Shown here one piece after another: positions 54,680 through 64,000 of a stretch of DNA of 64,000 nucleotides. The translations under genes and the position numbers were made by a program. Within the stretch, counting starts at the first letter, position 1; each line of letters starts with the position of its first letter. The stretch is from Luidia sarsii (taxonomy: Eukaryota; Echinodermata; Asteroidea; Paxillosida; Luidiidae), in contig OX465113.1 of the NCBI GenBank assembly GCA_949987565.1, positions 9,173,399 to 9,237,398 on the forward strand. Reading direction: 5' to 3'. The notes under the pieces are model-generated. The model was not told where the DNA came from, did no database searches, and worked only from the letters and a program-made list of their open reading frames with translations.

Positions 54680-56275
54680 TTGACTTTTGAAACAGGCCCA
54701 GCTTCAGTTTTGAATTCTTGACTTTTGAAACAAGACCCAGCTTCAGTTTTTTAATTCTTGATTTTGAAACAAAGCCCAGCTTCAGTTTTTGAATTCTTGA
54801 CTTTTGAAACAAGACCCAGCTTCAGTTTTTGAATTCTTGACTTTTGAAACAAGACCCAGCTTCAGTTTTTGAATTCTTGACTTTTGAAACAAGACCCAGC
54901 TTCAGTTTTTGAATTCTTGACTTTTGAAACAGGCCCAGCTTCAGTTTTTGAATTCTTGACTTTTGAAACAGGCCCAGCTTCAGTTTTTGAATTCTTGACT
55001 TTTGAAACAAAGCCCAGCTTCAGTTTTTGAATTCTTGACTTTTGAAACAAGACCCAGCTTCAGTTTTTGAATTCTTGACTTTTAAAACAAGGCCCAGCTT
55101 CAGTTTTTGAATTCTTGACTTTTGAAACAAAGCCCAGCTTCAGTTTTTGAATTCTTGACTTTTGAAACAAAGCCCAGCTCCAGTTATTGAATTCTTGACT
55201 TTTGAAACAAGATCCAGCTTCAGTTTTTGAATTCTTGACTTTTGAAACAGGCCAGCTTCAGTTTTTGAATTCTTGACTTTTGAAACAAAGCCCAGCTTCA
55301 GTTTTTGAATTCTTGACTTTTGAAACAAGACCCAGCTTCAGTTTTTGAATTCTTGACTTTTAAAACAAGGCCCAGCTTCAGTTTTTGAATTCTTGACTTT
55401 TGAAACAAGGCCCAGCTTCAGTTTTTGAATTCTTGACTTTTAAAACAAGGCCCAGCTTCAGTTTTTGAATTCTTGACTTTTGAAACAAGGCTCAGCTTCA
55501 GTTTTTGAATTCTTGACTTTTAAAACAAGGCCCAGCTTCAGTTTTTGAATTCATGACTTTTGAAACAAGGCTCAGCTTCAGTTTTTGAATTCATGACTTT
55601 TGAAACAAGGCTCAGCTTCAGTTTTTGAATTCATGACTTTTAAAACAAGGCCCAGCTTCAGTTTTTGAATTCATGACTTTTAAAACAAGGCTCAGCTTCA
55701 GTTTTTTAATTCTTGACTTTTGAAACAAGGCTCAGCTTCAGTTTTTTAATTCTTGACTTTTGAAACAAGGCTCAGCTTCAGTTTTTTAATTCTTGACTTT
55801 TGAAACAAGGCCCAGCTTCAGTTTTTTAATTCTTGACTTTTGAAACAAGGCTCAGCTTCAGTTTTTTAATTCTTGACTTTTGAAACAAGGCCCAGCTTCA
55901 GTTTTTTAATTCTTGACTTTTGAAACAAGGCTCAGCTTCAGTTTTTGAATTCTTGACTTTTAAAACAAGGCCCAGCTTCAGTTTTTGAATTCATGACTTT
56001 TGAAACAAGGCTCAGCTTCAGTTTTTGAATTCATGACTTTTGAAACAAGGCTCAGCTTCAGTTTTTGAATTCTTGACTTTTGAAACAAGACCCAGCTTCA
56101 GTTTTTGAATTCTTGATTTTGAAACAAAGCCCAGCTTCAGTTTTTGAATTCTTGACTTTTGAAACAAGACCCAGCTTCAGTTTTTGAATTCTTGACTTTT
56201 GAAACAGGCCCAGCTTCAGTTTTTGAATTCTTGACTTTTGAAACAAGGCCCAGCTTCAGTTTTTTGGAATTCTTG
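54680..56275. repeat. 40-bp satellite after the TECR stop, about 40 copies
   Basis: The unit reads TTGAATTCTTGACTTTTGAA then ACAAGGCCCAGCTTCAGTTT. Variants (GGCTCAGC, GACCCAGC, TTCATGAC, TTTTAAAAC) are clustered, showing local expansion. It begins about 120 bases after the stop codon, so it probably lies in the 3' UTR. Confidence 0.95.
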
Positions 56276-57465
56276 TAAGTGAATTCTCTTCTTTTATAAA
56301 TTAATTGCAAAAAGATCATTAGCCAGGCGATTATAGAATGCAAAAGAAAAAGAAAACGATGTTTTGCAATTTGATGACTTTGTTTCCGTCTGTCTGTGAC
56401 ACCGTGATCCACCGATGGCATTTGATGCAAATTTTGATGTTTGCCCGTCTCATGAGTACTAGTGGGATCGATCCATGCGCCTGTACTTTCTCACATTTTG
56501 ATTAGTGTATTAACTTGGCTCAGCGGTCGATTTCACCAAAAACTCATCGTAACTTGTGATTAATTAATTGTAGGATCGTGTGCGCCAGGGCAATACGACC
56601 AATTATGCTCACGATGAGTTTTCTATTGTAAGTCGAATTTCGATGGATTTTGAAGCATCATGAAATCAACCCCATGGATATTTACTACTATATGGAGTAC
56701 TGTACATCCAATATGAATGAAAACTATGGTTACATGTATTCAAATGCATGGTTACATGCATGGTTACATGTATAGTCACATGTATGGTTACATGTATGGA
56801 CACATGTATGCCAATTTTACCGGTATGTAGGATTAATAGGTTTTGTATTGATTCATGTATGATTGTATGTGTGCTTACATGGATAATGATCATTGAAATG
56901 CATGTAATTGCATGCAACAGGTAGGAGTATGTGTAAGATGCCATATGATTGCCGGCGCATACCATATTTATGGTAATTATATGTGTGAACAATTAATTCT
57001 ATGACTAAATATTGAGATCTGGAAAACATGACTGTTACTATAAGAAAATGAATGAAATTTACCAGAAAAACGAAATTGCTTTTTTTTTACAATTTTTCTT
57101 TCTTTTCCTAATTCTGTAATTGTATCTGTCAAGGAAACCCACAGGGTCTGTAGACTCGGATTAAATTTTGCAGCATTTCAATGAGATTTCTTTTGTAAGT
57201 TTGAATTAAAATCTGTGGGTTTTTGTGAAACCTGTATTGTGCTTTTGTGACCGTTGATTTCTCTTTGGCATTCCATATTGGAGTTTGAAAAGCCACTTGT
57301 TCGGCTGGTTCTTAGAAAAACAAGCTCTTTGACAGCTCCATGAATATAAATATCGTTCTGTTTTTTATTTTTGTTCATCAGACACGCAGAATGGCAATGA
57401 TTTTGATCCAAGCCACATTGGTCACAGTTTCTTTCGGTAAACTTACACTCGATAAGAGTTTGCAT
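56276..57465. other. Intergenic stretch without a gene
   Basis: Contains a diverged MITE copy (56525-56675) and a short ACATGTATGGTT repeat (56735-56815). Otherwise nothing recognised. Confidence 0.6.
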
Positions 57466-57469
57466 ATAC

Positions 57470-57670
57470 GTATAGTCAAACAAACAAAGGAAAAACTGGC
57501 AGGGAACTTTGGAACGAATTGACAAATTGGCAAAGACAACTTTAACTGGACTGGGACTTGAACCCGAGACCTCTGGATCAACGTACCAGAGCTCTGGTAC
57601 ATGTACATTAATCCAGAGGTCTCGGGTTCAAGTCCCAGTCCAGTCAAAGTTTCCTTTACCAATTTGTCAA
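57470..57670. mobile_element. Inverted pair of tRNA-derived SINEs (hairpin)
   Basis: A minus copy meets a plus copy at ACCAGAGCTCTGGT. TGGACTGGGACTTGAACCCG is mirrored by GGGTTCAAGTCCCAGTCCA, giving arms of about 90 bp. Confidence 0.85.
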
Positions 57671-58079
57671 TTTTCTACTTGACGTATATTTAGCACTGCA
57701 TGCTCAGTGTTTTGTCCAATAGCCTGCTGAAAAAGTACATGCTAATCAGGTATTGTGGCCGCACCAAGGCCAGTGAAAAGAGACGGGGGGGGGGGGGGGT
57801 CAGGGCTGAATGGAGGATGGAAATGTAGAGGCAACCGTGGCAACACAAAACAGAAGAAGATTATCCAGACTCACTGATCGTGACTCGTGTTTACTGTCGT
57901 TTCTTCTTTTAATGATGAACTGAACAATCCTCCAATACATCTCGGACTGAATACCTTTCAGCATAGTAGTAGAAGCTCGTACAAAAAAATACCCACATGA
58001 TCAGATGGCAGGACTGTGATAAAATACAGTGCCCCCGGCACCCCCCCCCAGCATCTCAGTGGGGATTTATTCAAACTTT

Positions 58080-58525
58080 GGCTAAGGCTCTGGCTCTCTG
58101 GCTCTGGCTCTGGCTCTCTGGCTTTGGCCCTGATTCTGACAATGGCTTTGGATCTGGCTATGACTCTGACTCTGACTCTGGCTCTGGCTCTGACTCTGGC
58201 TCTGACTCTGACTCTGGCTCTGACTCTGGCTCTGGCTGGCTCTGACTCTGACTCTGGCTCTGACTCTGACTCTGACTCTGGCTCTGACTCTGGCTCTGAC
58301 TCTGACTCTGACTCTGACTCTGACTCTGACTCTGACTCTGGCTCTGGCTCTGACTTTGACTCTGTCTCTGACTCTGGCTCTGGCTCTGCCGGCTCAGGCT
58401 CTGGCACTGACTTTGGCTCTGGCTCTGACTCTGACCATGGTTCTGGCTCTGGTCATGGCTCTTGCTTGAGTTGTGTACATGGCTCTGGCTTTGGCTCTGA
58501 CCATGGCCCTGGCTCTGACAACCAT
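58080..58525 (+). repeat. (GACTCTGGCTCT)n repeat
   Basis: Six-base units GACTCT and GGCTCT alternate over about 440 bp. They read as Ser/Asp/Gly on the plus strand and Glu/Ser/Pro on the minus. I treat both as repeat frames. Confidence 0.92.
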
Positions 58526-58844
58526 TCCACTCCCACAGGCTGACTTTTTTATTCTTCTAAGAACCCCACCTCTCCTCAAAGTGACGCTCCCCTACTCCCT
58601 CCCATGCCCGTCCACCATGCAAAATTCCCAATCTTTTATATATTTCAAATGTTCGTAGCGGGTATCAATAGAGAAGCTATTGGTTTTTGTTCAAAGCTGG
58701 AACTGTTTTGGGGTGGATTTTTTTAGCAAGACTCTAGAAGCTTCAGCCTCTACAAGAGAACTATAACCTAAAAGTTTCTGGCTTTGTGATGACAGACATG
58801 AATTTGGCACCAGAGCCAAAGATTGAGGGGGGGGGCCTTCGAAT

Positions 58845-59150
58845 ACGAGGCAGCGTACAAAGATGGCGTACCACCAGGTCACAGGCACCGGTTGTCACGA
58901 TATTCCTGAACGCGTCGGGGGGCAGTGCAGTGTGCCTAAAGCAATCACGAAACGTGTCGAACTGATTATAAACGCTTCCTGCTTGCGGTGTTCGCGATTG
59001 GTCCCTGGCTCTCGTTCAGACAACCTTTTGGGGGGGCTACGCAAAAAGCGGCAGACGATAATGCGGAGGTCGCTGCTGTGATCGACGAAATTAATCTCCA
59101 AAGTGAACTGAGAGGCACCACTGTTAAACGAGATTAATTCGCAGAGTGAC
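58845..59150 (+). promoter_or_regulatory. CpG-bearing block with a YY1-like AAGATGGCG
   Basis: AAGATGGCG at 58860-58868 opens a 72-codon frame starting MAYHQ. The block has a CCAAT-type word (ATTGGTCCC) and more CpG than its neighbours. It might be the first exon/promoter of a plus-strand gene including the orphan exon at 62076. No clean donor is seen. Confidence 0.25.
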
Positions 59151-59832
59151 AATGTAATTTAGAAAACTGACGTGCTCGTCCAAGGTCTCGTGTAGAATAC
59201 CGTGGTGGATAACCAGATAACTGACCGATTGGATGACAGTTTTTTTTTACCGTAATCATCACCCAACCTTGAGTGACTCACATACACGCACTTCCATCTG
59301 CCCCCCCCCCACCCCAGTTTATATTTCTGCACAATAGCACAGGACTAACAAAACACACCAAACAATAGACAGACTGTCGAGTTTGTCAGTGTGAGGCTAC
59401 TGGGGTTGGCACAGACTTGTACAAAAAACCATGGGAAAACCCGATCCTATTTGAAAATCTCCCGAAAGCAATTTCGGGTCAGGAGCTACCTCCACACCCT
59501 CAGAGCCCTAACAGAGCACTATACCGAATCTCGAATGAATATCTAAAAGAAATCTAAAAACTGGAAAACTTTGTCAGAATGGTGAATTTCCATTGGACTT
59601 TCCTGAATGAAGAGTGAAGGTTTGCATGGTGGTGATGGAAGTACTAAGTGGAAAGTTTGCAGGTGACACTATGTAACTCTTTCGAGAAGTGTGGCTTTGA
59701 AAAGATTCAATAACTCAACGTTTCGGGTTGTGTGTACTTTGCCCATCTAGGCAAGTATTACTCCTAACATTGGCCCCCACACTAAACCTTGTTCTGTCCC
59801 CTATGTGTAGTGCCCTGTGTGTACTTTCCCCT

Positions 59833-60215
59833 TTAAAGCCCCTACACAACATTGGTAAGATCGAAAAACAGAAATGTTCACAGATTTAAATGAAACTTAT
59901 ACAGTTTGAAGATGGTTATAATAGAAAGTTAGAAACCTCGCACTGAAATATTTCTGCCTAAAATGTTGTATTTTGGGAGAAATGAGTAAAAGAAATAGTT
60001 TACATCTCACGTGATCTAAACTATTTTTCGGAACAGCACGGCGTTGAATGCTGCATTTTCGCAAAACAAATGAAGCGGTTTTCACGATTTTCTCGAGACT
60101 CGGTTGGCGGATTGAGCTGAAATTTTCACAGGTGTGCTATTTCATGCACATGATGGATCAGACAACGTATGCATGTTATTTTTTGACCACGACCAATGCT
60201 GTGTAGGGGCTTTAA
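59833..60215. mobile_element. Full-length MITE with TTAA target, about 383 bp
   Basis: The left end AGCCCCTACACAACATTGGT is mirrored by ACCAATGCTGTGTAGGGGCT on the right with one mismatch. TTAA lies at both borders (59833-59836 and 60212-60215). Partial copies lie at 1-117 and 34370-34565. Confidence 0.85.
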
Positions 60216-62075
60216 TGAGATGATCCTGTTTCAACAAGAGATAGTTATTGTGAGGGACCGAGCGGCACTCCTACATACCCAAAACCAATTTCAGAGTGGC
60301 TTATGCGTGAAATTATGCTAAGCGTGAACAATCTTCCTAGTTTAAACATTAAACCGAATTACAAACCACATTGTGATACGATTTCAATTGATTTTGACTT
60401 ATATTCCACCATTTCATTTGTTTTCTTAGCAAAAAAAAAGAAAAAAAAAGTGAAGTTTGGGTCGGTAAGGTGATCCTAAGAATCATGATATTTTGAGTTT
60501 AAGACATTTGGTGTTTAAATGAAATAGCTCTAGACTCCAGGTGTGGGCTGGTGAATTGTGGCACGGTGGATCCTGACGTTGGCACAAATGAGGGCCACGG
60601 GAACAAGGAGAGGGGGGGGGGTAGGGGGGGAGTGAGGGGTGGGGATGTTTTTCGTGTAAGCCATTTCAATCTTTCAGCTCCCTCCCCCCTAAAAAAAACC
60701 CCAAAACGGTGAAGGCAGAGGGCAGGAAATCCCTATTTAAAACAGACAACAATTTGGCATCAGTCCACTTAAAAAAAAAGTGCAGGTGTCTAGCCTTGTA
60801 TAGGGGCCCAACCCTATGTGACGATACGCGCACTACATATTGACAATGGCATTTCCTGGCATACTGGCACGACCTCTTTTTCAAGCAAAACAAGGAAACA
60901 CTGACTGAGAACATTTTCAAAAAATTTGGGAAAAAATTGAAACATTTACAAGTTCCCATTCAGTTGTTCTTTTGTTTTGTTTAATTTGGAGAAAAAAAAG
61001 GCAAACAAATCTATGACTGGACTTGAACCCGAAATCTCTAGCTGGTTTTGCGTACCATCTGAACTAATCCAGCCGTTAGAGGGCGAGCTTCATAAAAATA
61101 GTCAACCACTCTTTGCCGGGGTGGGGTCACCAGTCAAAAGCATTTAACCATGGACCGCCGTATATCTCCAGGGATCAACCACGCCCCCAGTTGTGTTTTG
61201 TGTATTTTTCTAACAAAAAAAAAATAAGGAAATCTCTGGATTTGTTTCAAGCGGAAGTCATAATACCTGGAAAAAAGACAGATTCGTATGATAAACTGAC
61301 CATTCTTAATCAGAAATTCCGAGAATGTAACTTTAATGCAGAATCTTTTGGGTTAAGTTCTCATTTACAAGGGGAGCTGACGGACACTTCAGTGGTCAAA
61401 CCACCGCTTCAGTGCATTCCATAAAAGCGCATTAAATTGTTCTTTTTGTTATTTACAAATATATACACAGGATACTTGTATAAAAGTTAATCGACAACAG
61501 GCAACTCCTTCGTCTATTGTTCTAAGGAGAGAACCAAATCGTTCGCCTATAAGCCAAAACACAATTTCAGCTGGTATAAATAAATAATCTCTACTTTATC
61601 TGACACACACTGTTCAAAGTCGTTGCTGTTTTTGTTTTTTTGTTTTTTTAGTACCGTGACACCAAGCTCAAAAGACTAGGATTCAGACACTGATATGCAG
61701 CAACGATGCATTCTCAAAAATCCTGTTCAGAGTATTTTCATCATACATTATGTACATGTGTACACTTGCACATGATTAGCAACACTTTAAGAGTACATTC
61801 GAGTCTTGTGGCAGGAAAGTACAGCGTCATTAAAAAAAAATCGATGAAAAATGCTCGCTCTAAGGTGCCAATACCTTAAACAATGGAAGCTCTATTCCAG
61901 CCTACTTCGGGCCAACAATTACCAACGGAAACTAACAATTAGCAACGGAAATCTATCGGCTATGTTGGACTACTCTTGCTTTGGGGAACACAATAAATAA
62001 ATAAAATCCTGGCCACCATTTCTGTGACCCTTGTTGTTTTTTTTCTCACTGCAAAATCTCAATTTCCTTCCTCAG
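60216..62075. other. Intergenic stretch with one SINE
   Basis: Minus-strand SINE remnant at 60960-61100 and a dispersed TTTGCCGGGG repeat at 61110-61195. Otherwise nothing recognised. Confidence 0.55.
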
Positions 62076-62133
62076 CTCCGACACGGAGCAGGACTACCTC
62101 AGTCAATGGCAGCCATGTCCGTCGGCAAGGAAG
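62076..62133 (+). CDS. Orphan exon-like segment
   Basis: A strong acceptor (TTTCCTTCCTCAG) and a consensus GTAAGT donor bracket 58 bases with no stop in two frames. One frame reads LRHGAGLPQSMAAMSVGKE, where ATGGCAGCCATG could be a start. The other reads SDTEQDYLSQWQPCPSARK. No partner exon is identified and I do not recognise the peptide. Confidence 0.35.
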
Positions 62134-62279
62134 GTAAGTGCCTTCGTCCGTAAAAAAAAAACCACCTGCTTTTATAAATTGTAACTAATGCGATAATGCT
62201 GAGAAGGAAAAAAACAAAAACACTGCTTCCCCAAAAAAAACACCCCAAAACCAACAACATGTAAATTCATAGTGATATA

Positions 62280-62365
62280 CAAAAATGTTACCAAAATGCA
62301 AATCATAAATTTTAGTGGGCCTGACGTTTCGATCCTAGCAGGACCTTTCTCAAAGGCAGAGAATG
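62280..62365 (-). repeat. Stem-loop GAAACGTC repeat, minus copy
   Basis: Contains TTTTAGTGGGCCTGACGTTT, then CGATCCTAGCAGGACCTTTC. Confidence 0.8.
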
Positions 62366-63404
62366 TTAATCATTCATAACATTTATTTACTGGTATGGTA
62401 TAAAATTCTAGGTATCTCAGAAAAAGACTTTACTGTTTTATTCCGAAAACTATTGTATTGCATAGCAGTTACTGGCTTTGATAAGACTGATTTTAATTTT
62501 TTTTTTTTATACAAGGGTAAATAAATGGCCTTCATACAGTTGGGTAGACCTGCCAAGCGTGAAAAAAGAAATTCAGGTGAGCTACAGTGTATCGGGTACG
62601 AGATATTAAGTTGTAAAAATGAGATAATTAAAACCCACTAGAATAAAAAGGAGATTTTAAATTTTCATACAGTGCATGCTTTCTATCTAACATGTCTAAG
62701 ATAGAAATCAAAAAGTTATCGTGAAATAATACCAGCCTTTACCAGATAATAGTATTGATGATACGATATGGAAGCCTTGAGACGGAATTCCCGCACGGAT
62801 TTCATACAACAAAGCACGTACATGTATGGGTTCTATGTGTATATCGTACGTCTTTTCTGTGCCATAGATTGTCAACCTACGTAGGCAAAATGTGATCAAC
62901 TTAGTACACTGTTTCTTGTATGAACGAGATACATGTAGCTAAGCTATTTTTTCTTTCATGCTTGGCAACTCTACGCTTCAGTACTTTCATACAAAAGGCA
63001 GCATGTTAAAAAAACAACATAAAACCACTGGCCTCTGTTGGCACGTGTTGCACGGTGCACTGCATGCACCGTCCCGTGCACTTCAGGCTATGCGTGAATG
63101 AACAACAGAACAAGTCTATGAATACGTGGGCCGCCGTCAATGGTACCCTTTGGGGCAGTTATTGCACGATTGAAACACTTCCAACATGTTACCAAAAAAA
63201 ATTGAAAAATTGTAAAAAATGAAAACAAATGCGTTTTCCCACACGGAGGTGTTTCTTTGGATAATATACACATACGAGGTACTTGAGTCGGGGGTACTTG
63301 TAGTTGTACATCTGGCATCGCTTCGACGATGCCGTTCGGAAAGCCCGCAATGCATTTTGGGAAGGATCTTTCCTCTGTATCTTCCCCCTCGCGACTCAAG
63401 AGAG

Positions 63405-63406
63405 TG

Positions 63407-63445
<39 letters not shown>
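63405..63445 (+). repeat. (GA)n tract
   Basis: About sixteen GA dinucleotides. On the minus strand this is a (TC)n run starting a few bases after the DNAJB stop codon. Confidence 0.95.
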
Positions 63446-63448
<3 letters not shown>

Positions 63449-63449
<1 letters not shown>

Positions 63450-63676
63450 CAGGGCAGGCAGTCGCTGAGTATCTCCTTGGTGGAGCTGTTGAGGTACTCG
63501 GGGAAGTTGATGTCGAAGGTGATGAGCATGTCGCCGCGGCGCGTGGGCTGCTTGGGCAGGGGCAGTCCCTCGCCGCTCACCTTCTTGCTGGCAGTCGGCT
63601 TGATGATCTCCCGGCACGGCACCGATATCGTCCCTCCGTTGATGGACGGGACCCGTAACGTGGTGCCCACCAGAGC
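63449..63676 (-). CDS. DnaJ (HSP40) subfamily B, last coding exon
   Basis: Minus-strand exon of 75 codons and a TGA at 63451-63449, preceded by the acceptor TTTTTTTCCACCAG. It starts ALVGTTLRVPSINGG and continues EIIKPTASKKVSGEGLPLPK, RRGDMLITFDINFPE, ending DCLP. This aligns with the C-terminal domain II of DNAJB1/4/5 (human DNAJB1: KVPGEGLPLPK, RGDLIIEFEVIFPE). These proteins deliver misfolded clients to HSP70 and stimulate its ATPase; this part binds substrate and contributes the dimerisation end. The J domain, G/F region and domain I would be to the right, outside the window. TTTATT words (minus AATAAA) at 62437 and 62382 are possible poly(A) signals. It converges with TECR. Which paralogue it is cannot be decided; DNAJB13 is a less likely alternative. 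Confidence 0.92.
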
Positions 63677-64000
63677 CTGGTGGAAAAAAAACAGGGGGGG
63701 GCAAGAAAATCAGAGAAAAAAACCACACAGCAACTCAGAAAAGCACTCGGAGAGTGAAGACCCCTGCCACGCACCATTTATGGAAACGTTAACAAAAAAT
63801 AATTTCAAAGTGATCCAGAATCCAGGATTTAATCCGGATCATTACCCCCCCAAAAAAATCACCTCAAGCCAGTGAGAATACCGATAAAATTTGTGAGTTA
63901 TTTTGCTAACAGACAGACAAACAAACAAACAAAAACGTAACTTCCTTGGCGGAAGTACGGTAATGAATGATTTCCTATTGCCTCAACACACCCACGGCCA

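Noticed and set aside
57958..58543. Acidic Ser/Asp/Gly or Glu/Ser repeat protein
   Set aside because: Simple GACTCT/GGCTCT repeat giving repetitive frames on both strands; no flanking domain or splice site.
62076..62133. Exon of the DNAJB gene
   Set aside because: Its splice signals are on the plus strand, whereas the DNAJB gene is on the minus strand and has its stop codon at 63449.

Overview
The window is eukaryotic genomic DNA: short exons with GT-AG introns, and long introns packed with dispersed repeats, foldback elements and minisatellites. The proteins (polo-like kinase, trans-2-enoyl-CoA reductase, a DNAJB co-chaperone) are close to vertebrate ones. Together with the many TACATGTA and TAGGCCTA words and small MITE-like elements, this fits a marine invertebrate, probably a deuterostome such as an echinoderm, hemichordate or amphioxus. 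The sequence alone does not settle the species.

Layout. 335-1967 (minus): the last three coding exons of an unrecognised gene. 2181-4971: a hAT-like non-autonomous transposon with an 8-bp target-site duplication, filled with four kinds of minisatellite. 6339-6646: an inverted repeat with two CRE palindromes, upstream of a polo-like kinase (PLK) gene. 8873-37482 (plus): the first three coding exons of that PLK, covering the N-terminal tail and the kinase N-lobe only. Its introns hold a 33-bp minisatellite, a SINE-head satellite, MITEs and very long polypurine/polypyrimidine tracts. 39344-39543: a 200-base run of N. No further PLK exon is visible after 37482. 44519-54560 (plus): a complete 11-exon TECR gene (304 aa). 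A 40-bp satellite of about 40 copies follows its stop codon. 62076-62133: one orphan exon-like segment on the plus strand. 63449-63676 (minus): the last coding exon of a DNAJB1/4/5-type co-chaperone, which continues beyond the window.

How the genes relate. TECR does the final reduction of very-long-chain fatty acid elongation in the ER, PLK is a cell-cycle or stress kinase, and DNAJB is an HSP70 co-chaperone. They share no pathway. The linkage of TECR and a DNAJB gene is notable because, from memory, human TECR and DNAJB1 are adjacent on chromosome 19p13. Most long open frames outside the exons listed here are products of tandem repeats, often with periods that are multiples of three, and I do not call them genes.
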